Assembly: GCF_037038585.1 (NCBI RefSeq) | Contig: NC_092523.1 | Location: forward strand, 42,745,001 to 42,809,000 | Reading direction: 5' to 3' | Source: Patagioenas fasciata | Lineage: Eukaryota > Chordata > Aves > Columbiformes > Columbidae | Length of the DNA stretch: 64,000 nucleotides | Shown: one piece after another, positions 35,421 through 48,800 of the stretch | Position numbering within the stretch: the first letter of the stretch is position 1 | Layout of the letters: each line of letters opens with the position of its first letter | The notes under the pieces: generated by a model | The model's input: only the letters and a program-made list of their open reading frames with translations | What the model was told of the DNA's origin: nothing | Database searches by the model: none | Translations under genes and position numbers: made by a program

Positions 35421-37126
35421 AGTGTTCTTGTCTAACCAGAAGCCCAATAGATATATTCAGATAGCATGATAACGTCACTTCTGCTTTCAGTCTGTCTTGT
35501 AGATGTTTCCAGGGGATGAAAGGAGACCTTCTGAAAATTGTGTGCTCCTCTCTTTTTTGTTCAGTGATGGAAAGCACACCGGAGTACTGACAGGCTGCCT
35601 TTATGTTGTTGACATGTACACATAATTTATACAGCCTTATAAATCTTGGCTTTATGGGACTATGCGTCTTACAAATGAGACGAAGAGTGTCCTTTTTGGA
35701 ATGGGTTTATTAACGCTGAGAAAGGGTGGTATTCTCTCCCTTTAACCTCTTGTCTACCCTTTTTGTAAAATAGCATGGTTTAGAGTTAATGAATTAATGG
35801 CACATATAGTAAACATCTTCATTTTCCAAGTCAGTGCATGCTGACACCTGTATTGTCTTGTATTAAAAATAAGACTGTTTCAGAGAAAAGAAATAGTGAG
35901 GAAAAGCTTGGTAGGGTAACTTATAAAGAAAGGCCTATTGTGTTTAACAGTAAACTTTGAAAGGCCTTGACTGTGTTTATATCTGTTATAGCAGTTAGAC
36001 AATTATTGATATAATAGATATTAGACAATTATATCCCTTCTAAAAACATTTAAAAGATTTTTAGAAATGTTTTCATTTCTTTGTATGTTTTTAGATTTGT
36101 GTAAATGGTAACTTCAATCCCTAAAACTTTGGAACTATTCTTCCCCAAGCTAGCTATAGTCTTTGAAATTTTATTTTACCCAGATTAATTTAACAATCTA
36201 CCTATATGGAGACAAAGACTATCCAAATAAAAATGCATTTTTTTTCCCTCTATTTTTGTGAAGAACTCTAAGAACTGGGTTATCCCCTTGTTTTAGCATT
36301 ATACAATAAATTCTTTGTACAGAATTATCTTTGGCAAAAGTGGGGGATCCCAGCATTGCATACTGAGGAGAGTACCCCACTTAATCAAACACAATTATTT
36401 TCAATTCAAAATGTGTAAATTTGTTTCTTGCTAAAAGATATTTAATGTTAGTATGTTAAATTGCTGTCTGAACATCTATCCATTAACAAACATAGTAAAA
36501 GACCAGTTCTCTTTACTGCATCATCAAAAAACTGACAGAGGCGAACTACCCCTAAAAAAGTAAACATAAGTGAATGTTTGATATTCCCAGGTAAATGTAA
36601 ACTTAGGAAGAAATAAAAAAACATTAAACCAGATCTCCTAACAAAACACATAAAAGCAAGAAGTCTTATTAAGAAGAAAAACCTGCAAAACCTAATTAAG
36701 TAGTTAAATTCTAATTTTCATTAAGATTTATTGGAAAAAATAGACCTTTGATTTATTTTTCTCAATCACTTTTAAAAAATAAGTTTACTACAGTACTGGT
36801 TCAGTTTGTTTTAATTGCTCACACACAACTGGAGAATGTGTTAATTTGCTGTGATGCTTGTTTTTATACAGGAGTTGTTCTGATTTAATTTATTTAGAGT
36901 CTACTGTAAACTGGCACTGTTCTCTTTTACAACAGTAGCAGATGATTTGATTTAGTGTTTTCTCATACCATCTTAATGCTAATTGGCTACTAATTTATGC
37001 AATTCCATGTATCTTGCATGTTATTAGGCTTTGATTTTTGTCATAGTTACTGGTCCTTGGCTATACAAACTCAGACATTTTCTTTTTTAGAAGATGTAAA
37101 AAAATTTGTGACAACTGTACCTCCTA

Positions 37127-37290
37127 ATAGCATTGGTCCATCTAGTCCCATGTTAATCAGAAGTTTATCCTAGATCTGGAAGACCGACAAGAAGCAGGGG
37201 AGAAGTGATGGGTCAGTATTAGTTGTATTGTCACCTCAGTGCTCAGGCAGCCTGGACATGGCTTACTACCTGTTGCTGTAGGTACCATCC
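37127..37290 (+). repeat. Possible ancient interspersed repeat
   Basis: The block attggtccatctagtccca matches a motif seen at the start of an old amniote interspersed repeat ('ggtccatctagtccagtatcctgtct'). The following 140 bp diverges and cannot be assigned to a family by eye. Confidence 0.3.
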
Positions 37291-38637
37291 AAAACCAAAG
37301 CTGAAGCCCACCAAACTGCCACTGTATAATCATAGTATCATTGTGGCTGTGGGTGATTTAAGGCAAGATTTATAGGAAAAAGGATCTCTCATTAGATCAA
37401 CCCATTCACTGAAAAAAACAGATGACTTTTCAGGCACACAAGCCATACTTCAGGACTGAGATAGAAACCAAAATGTTATATATAATATTAGGAATGCAGT
37501 AGAAGTTTGAGATGTTTTGTTTTGTTTGTTTGTTTTTTGTTTTGTTTTTAGCACATTGTATTTTTCCCCATATGTTTTACATCACCTAACAGTTTTGCAT
37601 TTTAGTGTCTGTCCCACAAGAGCTCTTTGCTTACTAATGCCCTCTTTTGTTATATATATTCTAAGTTTTCTATTCCTTTGGATCATCTGATTTAGTAATA
37701 TAATTAATATAAGCTTAATGGAAATTGTTCTCAACCTGTGGCTTCTATTTCAAACCTGTCCTAAAGATTGTCTGTTTCTCCCACTTAGATCTATCAGCAT
37801 AATAAAAGGTATCCTTTCTGAAATCCTGATCTTTTGTAACATAAGTGTAAGTAATAGTAGATGGAAGAGATGGACAATTAAATAATATCAGTAAGTTTAA
37901 AAGGCAGTGACCAGAAGTCTGTCTGTTCTGTTCATTTTTCTGCTCCCTCCATCAGTTTTGGAAGAAAAAATGCAGCAAAACTAGATTTTTGTGTTTTGTT
38001 TGTTTTAAACAATATGAGTTGTATCTCCCAAAGCTCAAATAGTTGGTTTGGCATTTTCTAAGACAAGCAGAAGCAAAAAGATGGAAAGTGGTTATCATTA
38101 GTTTTGTGTATATTTAAAAAAATACAGTGCCTGAATACATTCAATAACTATCAGAGTCATATTTACTCTGGTGTAGAAACTATGCAAGCCCCATCAAAAT
38201 GGGTGCAGAGATCTTTATACTGTGATAAAACCTCATTCAGAACAAGAGCTCATGGTGAGGTCGAAATTCCTGATGACATTAGCAGCAGAGTACCTCTTCA
38301 GCTGAATATTTTATTACTGAGTATTGAAACGTGGCTCCTAACTTTTCTAGTTAGGTGCACTGCTTATCTATAAGTAAATGAGATCACACAGTGGCAGCTG
38401 TAAGGACTGGCGTGGCTGGATGTGGCCGAGGCACACGTGACTGTGCCCAGGTCGGTCCTTCATGCAGTTCTTCAGGGGCTACTTATGCCTTGAGCTAGTG
38501 GGCTAGAAGTGTCCTCAGGAGCAGAGGTAAAGGAGTTAAGGCTTCCCTGGCTTCTAGACCATTGAATTCTCTCTTGAATAGATAAGGTTTTTTCCTAATC
38601 TGCCCTTGCTATCTCTAGTTCAGGTCTCTCATTTAAC

Positions 38638-38657
38638 TTTTTTTTTTTTTTTTTTTT
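38638..38657. repeat. Poly(T) tract
   Basis: About 20 consecutive T followed by CCCCC, preceded by aac. No SINE body was recognised beside it. Confidence 0.85.
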
Positions 38658-40442
38658 CCCCCACAAGCCTATCTCTGCTGTTGCCTCCATTTTCTTCAGC
38701 TGTCTTTTTTTTGCTTGCCCGTTCTAAACAACTCCCCAACAGCACTGTCACAGCTAGTGCTGGCTCTCCTCTTTCCTCAGTGTAATACAGGGCAGCACTC
38801 TGTGACTTATATCCTGAAAGCAGTGTAGCTTGGATCATATAGGCTCTGCTTTCCAGCTAATAAACCTTACCACTCAGCTGTGCTAATGCAACCTCACTGC
38901 TTGTACTTCCAGAGCTTGCTTGATCAGGCCTGGGTTGGATACTTCCACAGGACAGGGCAAATATGCTTTTAGCTGAAGAGATCATATTTGATTATTTTAT
39001 ATTTTCTGAGCTGCTGTCACTTAGACCTGTCTACTCCAGAATGTCATACTATAAAGCATTACTAGCCTTCTAATGTGGCTGCAGTTTTATCAGTACAGAA
39101 TTATTTTCTATTGACGTTATTGTTTCTTTATTGAAATAGTTCCACTACAGAATAAAAAGTTACATTGTCAATGAGAATAAAACATAGCAATAAAATTTAG
39201 GCATTGATAAATTTTAGCATCACCTGCTGCATACCTTCTTAAATAGCTCTTGGAAGATGGTTTCTAAGTATTTGAGATATGCAACGCTATGAAAAAAACT
39301 ACTATGTAAAGCAGCCCTGTCATCATCATCCATGCCAATATGTGAAATGCTTTCTCAAACTAATTTTCAAGGAGTAGGAATTTGTGGCTGTGTCATAAAC
39401 TGTTCCATGTGTGATTGACTGAATGTTTTAAATTTTAGATTTTAAGACTAAGCGACTTGTTTGATGGGGGCTGGCAGATAAATAAAAGAAATAATTTTGA
39501 GAGAGACTGTCTTTACAGTTGTCTGGACTTTCTGTATTCTAGTCTAGGTAACTTATAGTTCTGCATTCTTTCTTCTGTATTTTATGTGATTGGAGAAGTG
39601 CCTGAAGTGTTCTGGGTGCTTTTGTTCCTACTCTGTGCAACTGATATATATTGGAGAACAGAGATTAATATAGAGATACATGAGTCTGTTGATCAATAGA
39701 AAAGTGAGCTTTCCATCATAGGAATGGATATAAAATCTGAATTTCTCAAATCAAATAGTTTTGAACATTTTCATGTATGCTTGGAGAATCAAAGAAATAC
39801 TAATCAGTGACACACGAATGAGAAGCATTTCTAATGTCAGTCTGAAATACATTATACATGAATATAATGGTTGGAATATTTGAATGAGATGAAAAATGTT
39901 ACAACACACAGCTTTAGGCTACCTCAGAGCTTTAGTGTGCTGTGAGTTGAATGATGCTGCAATGTCTTCCTGAGCGTGTTAGCATCTTGAAACGGTGATT
40001 CAGAGGCCTCTTAGGTTAAGCCTAAGTTTTGGAACTTCCCTGAAGGGTAGAACACAAGTTGAATTGTCATTTCAGAATAATCTGTGCTCATGTGTTCAGG
40101 AATAACTGGACATAACCAGAGTTACAGTCCAGCAGTGCTGGTCTTTAACACAGGAAGCTATTTTTTTCTTCAGCTTCTGGTATGCAAACAAATGAAAACA
40201 ATGTTGGGAATGTTGAAAAACAAAGGACAGAAACAGATGAACTGTATTAGGATCCTTTGGGAAGGGGAACTTTGGTAGGACTTTGCTGTAAGGCCATCTT
40301 GTAGCACACGGTTACGCTGAAGACAACTGATAACCACTGACCATTTCAGTGGAGGTAAGGTGAGCGGAACCACAGTGGGCCACAGAAAGTGTTGTGAAGT
40401 CTAGCTCATCACAGACAGTCACTTAGAGGTACCCAGCCATGT

Positions 40443-40460
40443 TAAAAAAAAAAAAAAAAA
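40443..40460. repeat. Poly(A) tract
   Basis: About 17 consecutive A. It could be the tail of a decayed retro-insertion, but no body was recognised upstream. Confidence 0.8.
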
Positions 40461-41144
40461 GTGAGCTGTTGAGGAGTATTACTAAAGAGAAAATACAGTC
40501 ACCTTAACCTGTGCACACCAGAATAATCTAGAGGATCAAGGGCATTATTTTAGTTTGTCCCATTTTTTTGTTATGGTTTGGTCATGAATTATTACATTCT
40601 CCTCACTGAGGTCACTGAAGATACTTGATGCAAAACATTACATGGTATGGAGCATTATGATTCTGTCTTAGAGTCTTCTTTATTATGTTGTTAGCTATTC
40701 CCATAAGCAAGACATAAATGTACTTTGTGAATATGTATGAAGACAGTGTCTTTATCCTGAAATTCTTGATTAGATTAGATTCTTGATTAGAAGTTGCAGT
40801 TCAACATACTTACAAGTTTGGTTTGATGTCTTAAAAGCAACTCTTAAAATGTCATTAGGTTCACAGATCAATGCCTGTTTGAACTGAATGGTTGGAACTG
40901 GAGGCAGCTTAAAACAACCTGTTCTTAGCAAAGGCAAGTCAGAACTTGGCTAAAAGTAAAATTTAGACATTTTAAAAAATTATATCAACAAGTGTTGAAT
41001 TACTCAGGCACTGAACTTTTTTTTGTCATTGTAGGCAACCTACATAACACCAGTTTTTAGTAATTGTAATTGTATTACAATTAGTTTATATAATTTTCTG
41101 TTTTGCAACCCACTGAACTTTTTTTTGAGATCGTGGTGTGGGTT

Positions 41145-41172
41145 TTCTTTGTTTTTGTTTGTTTGTTTGTTT
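41145..41172. repeat. GTTT-rich low-complexity tract
   Basis: A run of gtttt/gttt units (tttgtttttgtttgtttgtttg). Similar tracts occur at 3,100, 23,430, 37,516, 55,854 and 56,707. Confidence 0.8.
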
Positions 41173-41199
41173 TTCACTTTTTAAATGTTCAACGTACAC

Positions 41200-42480
41200 A
41201 ATGAATTCAGACAGAAGGGCAGCAGCAATTGAAAGACAAGGACACTTCAGAAAGAGTCCAAATGTGGGAAAGCAATTTCATCCAAAAAAGCTAACCACTC
41301 TAAAATCTAGGTATGCCGGTAATCATCACAATTTCAATTGTAGAGGTTCTGACAAGACAAACAGTGAGAGAGGAGCCTAAATTGGAAGAGTTGTGTCACA
41401 GACTGCATGAGCCTTATGCGCTTTCTGAGGAAAGAGGGGAGGCTATTCAGTACAACTCTTATCTACAGCCAATTCAGCTAAGCAAATACATACCAACACT
41501 TTAGGTAGTGGAGCCACCTGTCACGAAAATTCCAAAAGCTACCTCCCTGAAGTAATATTGCTTTTTAGATATCCACCTGAACAAAATAAATACTTCAAAA
41601 GCAAACAACACATAAATGTAATAAATTGCTTACAACAGGAGGTGTGAACAACTTCTTTACCTACAACAGAACATTGATAAAGACACATACTGTAAGAAAA
41701 CTAGTTGAGAAGTGCCATTCATATTCCCACTGCACTTTTTATGTCCTCTCCAACTCACAAAGTCCATAGAAGATATTTGGGAGGAAGAAGAGAAGGGTAA
41801 TAAGAGATGTTATGAATGCAAAAAGTAAAGAAATGACACTTTGAGAGGAGATAACTAGAATACCCACAGACAAGCTTTTGCCAAAACCAGGAAAAAAAAA
41901 AAAGTAGATAATTTGATGAGCTCTGAAGAATTGAGGGGATGTTGTGCTTTCTTGAAGCACTGAGCTCACTGTGCTATAAATGAGTAGCAAGGGCTGCTGA
42001 TGTCTATGCTGGGTTTTCCTTAGCGTGCAGAATGTACACATCAATTGCTTTTTAATGAAGAGAGATCTATTATATATTTTTTTCTCAGTTTCTATTTATA
42101 GTGATACTTTTTTTTTTTCTCTGCTAGAATTTCTTCTTGCACGTTTTTTAGTGTTGCTGAGTTTGTGTTCTTAGACTTGCTGAGCTTGGTTTTATTCATA
42201 TGACAAAAAGGGAAGCTATTTTCCTTGCCAGTTGTGCTTTCATTGATGCTGACGGTGACAATAAGAATGGCACCACTGTCAAGGAAGTCTTATGCCTGGC
42301 TGAAACTTACGACAAGCAAACCAAAGAAGTGTAACATTTTCCTGTTGTATGTGTTTATGAACAAGTGTTTAGCCAAGGATGGTAGTACAAAAGCTTTCAC
42401 TGAAGACTTTAAAAAAAGGTCTAAGAACCCAGAGAAACAGACTAAGAGCCAAGTTGTAAAGAAAAAGAAATCTTAAACAT
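41200..42480 (+). pseudogene. Decayed coding-like stretch, possible processed pseudogene, parent unknown
   Basis: Several open blocks of coding-like text follow one another on the + strand in shifting frames. They are MNSDRRAAAIERQGHFRK (from 41,201), EEPKLEELCHRLHEPYALSE, SKSYLPEVILLFRYPPEQNK (about 41,540-41,600), NNFFTYNRTLIKTHTVRKL (from about 41,647), MTKREAIFLASCAFIDADGD (from about 42,200), then CLAETYDKQTKEV. After a frame change comes CLAKDGSTKAFTEDFKKRSK. No introns need to be invoked between them, which suggests a retrocopied mRNA broken by frameshifts. The A-rich strand favours K/N/T codons by chance, so this may be illusory. I do not recognise a parent gene. Confidence 0.25.
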
Positions 42481-45400
42481 CTAAGAGTCATTTAAGTGGT
42501 GCAATGAAGAGAAGTAGTTCTGGTAATAAGCAATTAAAAGAATGCCAGTATAATGGATCCTTTAGTGCAAGATCATGTGTAACTACTGGTAAAAGGGACA
42601 GACAATTGAGTGAAAAACATGTCCAAAATTTATTTTTTGCCTGATTTCCTGCTTTCTCTTCATCTTGCTTTTTTTTTCCTTCCCTGATCTCTCTATCCAT
42701 GACTTTTTATAACTCTCTGTTAGTTTTATCCTTCCTCATTTTGTGACTCCAACTCTCATACTACTTCCAGACTTTATTCTTTTAGTCATGCCCTTGTTTG
42801 GTTACCATTTTCTCTAACTCAGTTTGAATGTACCAAGGCCACAGCAGCTGCAGTGGTAGTAGCTTGTCCCATCTCCAGTAGCTTCAGGGTCTCTAAAGGA
42901 GAAGTAAAAACATATTTCCAAGTTTGTGCCAGTTTTGGCATGTGGCTATGCAGATATTTGTACTTAATTCTGTGTTCATTCTTTAAGATCATGTGTTATC
43001 ATTCAAACGTGGGCAGTCAGGAGGGAAGTTTAAAGAATGTTAAAGATGAGCCAACTTTTGGAGTTTTTGTTTTGAAGTTAGGTCAGTCCTTGGCTTTTTG
43101 CTTTTAAATCTACAGCAAAAAAGTGTTCAAACTAAAAAATGAGCATGAATCAAATAAATGGTGGCTGAAAACTAGTTACTTAAATATCAGCAAATTTTCT
43201 TGAAAACCATAAAAAACCCAGATGTAATTTCTAACAGTTTGAAACATCTTAATGGATACAGTAGTTATAACAACTTTACAACTATTTTTTTTTTTTTTTT
43301 AATACGAAATAATTTAATTTACATTCTTTCACTAAAATTTTGGATTTTAAAAGGGAGAGACACTTTCTCTATGCTATCATTCAAGCCATACAATTGATGC
43401 AAACTCAAGGATGCAAAAGGATCTGAACACTCTTCTGAGGTAGGAGTAGAAAACAGAGGGGAAAATGCTGTTAAAATGAGGACATGTCTTCCTGAGGGTG
43501 TAGGCATCCTATGGAATTCATTCCTGCAGAAAGTTACTGATTCATAAATTCTGCGACTGGATTTGAGATGGTTAATTATGAAAACTGCAACTACAAATGT
43601 AGGTGGGTGAAGACTTCAGATCTGAAAAGGAATTTCTGCATGTGTTTGCATAATTGGTTTAGAACATTACAATGTTAATAGCTGTAATGGGTATTTTTAA
43701 GAGATGCTTGATGTTCTAGCATGGTAAAAACATGTAGCATGGAAAAAAGTATTTGCTGTAGATAAAACTTTGTTTCAAATATGTTTAAGCAGAATAGTTA
43801 AGTCTGAAAATGAGAACTTGCATACAATAACTAAAAGAATGGCAAGAAAATCCATACTTTTTACAAAAGTGTTCTAGAAAAATATGTTTGCAAGAATGGA
43901 GTCGTAATTAAAGGATGAGAAATTTATCTAAAATGTAGTAAATGCTTTGGAAAATTAAAATAAATATTTTGTACTACATATCTAACAATGCAAAAACCAC
44001 TGAAGAATTTTATATCAGGTCCAGAAATACTGAAAATATTACTAAATGTTAAATAAAATGCGTTCTTGTTGATTACTTCCTCTATGCAGAAGGAAGTCAC
44101 ATAATTTTTTTCCAAAGCAATAGTATTTTTATTGTCTACGTTTATAAAATTGTAAAACTAATCACTAGGAGTAAAGATTAATAATATAAAATGTTTCCTG
44201 AAGCCTTATAAGGGCAATAAATTCGAAGGAAAGGACAGTGATTGCACTTCCGATGAAATGGATGTTCCGCTCAGAACATTTATTAGCTCAGATTTCAAAT
44301 GTTAATCAAGCTTGGTTGAGAAAGGTGTTTCAGCAGATTTTCATGTTTATAACTGACATTAAAATGCGTTCCTTTGAGGTATTTCTTTGGTAATAGTCTT
44401 AATATCAAGCATGGAATGTTGGATCTATATATTGCCTTTTCTACTTTGTTCCTAGTCTTCAATAATAAGACAGAAAACAAAAATGGTTGGTTTGCAGTGC
44501 TTCAAAATAGCTGGTCTCCTCTTTCCACCTACTGCAAAACAAATGGAGAGCTAAAATCACCATCCTGTAACTATGTTTTTGTGCTACGTTTTAGGCTGTT
44601 TTCTAAAAGCTCAATTAATTTGTCAGTTGATGCTGAATATACCGGTAGTGTTTCTAAAGGAAGCCTGCAATTCTGTTGCAATCTCACCTTTACAAGGTTG
44701 TTTTGGTTTGTTTTTTTTTTTCTGCTATTGTGCCTATTATACATGGTATGTGCACTGCTGGTTCCATTCTTGTTGATTAATAGGGTGTTAAGAAGAAGAG
44801 GAGGAGGTGGTAGGAAGAGGAGAAAGAATTGCTGGGTACGTAAAAGCACCTATCCATATCATAGCTGTTTAATACCTTTGTAAATATGTTCTTCTTACGT
44901 TCAGGTTCCTTGCCACAACTTGAAAGCAAACACCAAAACACTATGTCTTTAGCACTCTACTTTCATCTCTTCCGGCCTGGAGCAAGAACATCATAACATT
45001 TATATCTGTAGTATTGTCCTTCAGTTCTGCTAATCTTTCTTAACAGGGCTGTAAATGACGCCACTCAGATCATCTTTAAAATAAAAAAAAAAACCCTAAA
45101 TGAAAAAGAGGGAAGGAAAGTCAGCAAATAACTCCTCCCAGGGCCGTGACCTCTTCCAGCTCTAACGACCAGAGCAGGTAGATAAGGAGGTTTCACAGAA
45201 AAGCAACCATTCGGAGTGACTACACATTAAATCAGCTTGTGGATCAGGTTTTGACAGGTGCTGATATGAAGGGCTGGCAGAGGCCGTGTGGGAACTGTGT
45301 GATACACAGCCATTATTTTTCTGGTTCCCCATGATATCTGAACAAAGCAGAAAATATGAAAATCCATATTTATGAGTAGTTGTTTACTCCCCTCTCTCTA

Positions 45401-45739
45401 ATGGATATGCAGCTCTTCTGGAGCATTATAGTGTTCTCAAACTATAATATTTCACTCCGAATAATCTTTTGCTTGAGGAAAAAAAATACATTGAGGCATA
45501 GAGCCAACAGTTGAAGTACTATGTTTTCATCAGTTCTATCTTCAGTTATTATTTTGGGCTTGCATCCAAGTGTAAATTGCTAACACTTTATGCAGTTTCC
45601 ACATTAATGGATGGTTAAATGGTACATCTAATAAAACAAGGCTAAAATTATTAAAATGGTAAGGACATTTATTTGATGTAGAGTTCTAAAACATTCTATG
45701 CTATTTTTTGGTGCTATATGAAAAGAATATGACCTTTAC

Positions 45740-45830
45740 TACAGCCATTATCCCATTATAGAAATGAGCAAACATAGATAGAAATAAAGACAATTTCTTG
45801 CCAACAAACCTGCCACTCAGAAAAAAAGTG
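45740..45830 (-). repeat. Possible antisense MIR-like fragment
   Basis: The + strand reads acagccattatcccattata, then gaaatgagcaaacatagata, then gacaatttcttgcc. It resembles the reverse complement of the MIR core ('attatccccattttacagatgagcaaactgaggca...gacttgccc'). Confidence 0.35.
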
Positions 45831-48800
45831 TCAGGTTTCACATGCTGTTCTATTCAAGTTCATCTGTTAAACTGAGTTGAAGAGATCATAGCTTTGAAAC
45901 TGATGATTTACTTCTTCATAGAGAACTCATATGAAGATAATGAACAGATTAAAAACATTAGAAATTTATGCATCAAAGAGTAATCTTAAAGTCTAAATCC
46001 ATGATAGCAGTCTAAAAGAAATATGCAAACAGACTTTTAATCCTCCAGCCTGACTGCTTGCTGGCCTAATTTGAATTCATGTCTTTATAGAGTCAGAGTG
46101 TGTGAAACAGAGTAAAATGTCAAATTTTAAGGCTGAGCACTTCGGCTGAGTTCTAACAAAGCAGGTAAGCATATTAAACTTCAAGTTTTTGTGCAGCTAC
46201 ACTAACTACGGATATTCACGAAATCATACACTGTCCAGTGGATTGCTGAACTTAGTTGTTTGGTGTTTTTGGTTTTTTTAATCCAGAATGCACCTTTTTA
46301 AAGTGAATATCCCAATCATTGCCATTTACTGTGCTTTCCTTCATGTCAGGAAGGAGTATCAGAAATTACACACTGGATTCTTTTGTAACTAATTATGAAT
46401 TGAAGGTTGGTGCAACAGATGAGTCCAAACGCCTAACGAGCATTTGATCTGCAGAAGCTGGTATCTGAGTGAATGCTCCTGAAATGCCAGTAGTGAGGAT
46501 ATTTTGTCCTCACCACCATGTTGCTTAAACAAGCCTTCTCCTGTGGGGCTGCACTACTTGTTCATGCAGGTGTAAACTCAGTCTTCTGAATCAGAACTTC
46601 ATCTTTTTTGCAGTCAATCTAGTTCTCGGGATTTAAGGCTGAAAGTGGGCATATTCCCTTATAGTCCAGGGCACCTCAGGAGTGAGCCTCAGAGGAATTT
46701 AGAAAATACGAAGGAGCATAGGTACATTATAGAAAGGGATGAGAAAAGCCCAGCAAGGGTGAACTTTTTCTTATTTATACAGAATACTCATTTTATGATT
46801 GGTCTACCTTGATCAACCTCAAAAAATTGTACGGTTTGTAAAGTTAGAGGTAATGGCACAAGTGTGTGTTGCATGGCTTCAATATCACTGTACTTTGAGG
46901 GTTATTAGGAAAGGAATGAGAATACATCCTGAATGCTTTCATTTAAAAAATAGGTGAGTGCTATTTTTAGTGCTTTAATATGACATTTCTTTAGAATATG
47001 TAAACATATAGTCCCATGAATTTACATCTGCCGATTACATTTTGACATGTATCATATAAAACAAGGAAAAAGGCTGCACTCTGTAGCTAACTTCTCTTAT
47101 TACTCACTTAAATTAGTATGCAGAGTTTAGTTCTTAGCCAAATTGGAGAGATACACAATTTATGTCTAACTTCTTTCCTTTTTAGGGGCTTTTTCTTCTG
47201 TGTTGTATTGCAACGTCATCTTTGAAGACATTATTGCTGGAATTAATTACTTCTCTGTATACTGCAGCATTTGCATCCTGAATTTGTTACATCAAAGGAT
47301 ATTGACTGAGAAGACAAATAATTAAATGACCCGTAACACAGGTAAATGGTACTCCTGGGATCAAAGGGATCCCCTATGAATACCGTGTGCTGCTCTGTTC
47401 TGCCAGTCATAGAAAGCATCATTTGGCTGCAATGGCTGTAGTGAGGCAGCTTTTGTCAGCCCTTCAAAGTGAGGGTTCTCCAAACAGGCTCTTCCTGTTT
47501 GTTTCCCTTGTTTGCTAATTGTTCAGAAAATACTAAGATGAATGTAAGACTTGGTCAAATATCAATTCATATGACACAGCTACGTTAGTACTTGTGAGCT
47601 AGGCTTCTGCACTACCTTCAAGTGAAAGAGAAGAGAGTCACCAGTAGTCTGGTTTGGAAATGGGTGGAGATGGCTTACTAAGAATTTTCTGGTGCGAGAA
47701 AATAGTATGCAGAAGGTATTACTTTTGAACCATTGTTTTTAGTCTTCTTCAAAAGTGGGTTAATCTTAAGAGGTAAAAATCACCACTCTTCAAGAGTGCT
47801 CATGTAGAAAATTAGTGGGGAACAGCTAGTGTAGCTGTAAGAGTTTGGTTGCATTGAAATGCTCTGAATTGTCTTCTGTAAATGTGTTTTCCTAGGAATC
47901 ATGGAAGTGTCTGTCAGTGCCTCTGTCCACTCATTGCTCACTTTTTTGAATATAAAGATCTTATTCAGCTGACAAGGTTAACACTTTACATATCATTAGC
48001 TTTGAACTGGATTGGTTGTGGCACAAATCAATCATGAGACTAAAAATCTACGTGAGTATTAGACAGCAGAAATAGTATCTGTGCTGTGAAGCAGTCATTC
48101 TTCATGTTATAGCTTCTCTGATTGTGATGGATAAGAGCTGCTCTCCTGCAGCAAAATAATTTGAAATATATATGTGTGTGAAATAATATTAAGAAGAATA
48201 ATAAATTAAAGGTATTGTGTTTGTCTAGAAGTTGATGACTGGATCACCAGCTGGTATAAATTTACATACTGCTGTTGAGAGTCAGAGATACTACTAAATG
48301 ACTCAGTACTAAGAATCAAAACCTGAATATTTTGCATGATAACATAAAAATATTACCATTCAAAATGAAGCAGAAGTCTATAGCTGCAAGAATTTTTGGA
48401 AGATTCATTAGATACTGTCTGTTATAATAAAACATATATTCAGGTGTACAAATAAATAACCTCATGCTTTTCAGCTGCTATACTACTATATACAAATTTC
48501 TGTTCTGCTATAATGGTAATCTGGTATGATTAATTTTTTATGTAATTTTATGTAAAATAATTGTTCTCACACATTTGTTTTCCTTCTTCCTGTTTTTTAT
48601 TACCTTGTTAAAGTTCAAGGCTTACGCCCATATTTTTGGTGATGTACTTCCCATTGGTATTTAAAATTAGAATTCTCAACTAAAGGTTTTTCTTTCCTGC
48701 TTCTTACTGTTAGTAACCTACTAAAGCTTGATATGGGGAACAACAGTTAGCAGGAACTACACATATTAGTCATTGCAGAAATAGTACACTTTGTGGGTAG

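Larger units (their letters stand above)
35421..41190. other. Non-coding DNA, middle part
   Basis: A+T-rich with gtttt low-complexity tracts (37,516-37,550), poly(T) at 38,638-38,657 and poly(A) at 40,443-40,460. An old repeat-like block lies at 37,127-37,290. A more G+C-rich patch occurs at 38,390-38,960 without recognised coding. A near-duplicate of attcttgattag lies at 40,762-40,790. Confidence 0.5.

Noticed and set aside
38629-38838. Minus-strand ORF ending in poly-lysine
   Set aside because: The lysine run is just the poly(T) tract at 38,638-38,657 translated on the opposite strand.
42488-42700. Minus-strand REGKKKQDEEKAG stretch considered as the SMIM31 tail
   Set aside because: The upstream sequence has no pyrimidine tract for an acceptor, and the downstream residues do not resemble the human tail.
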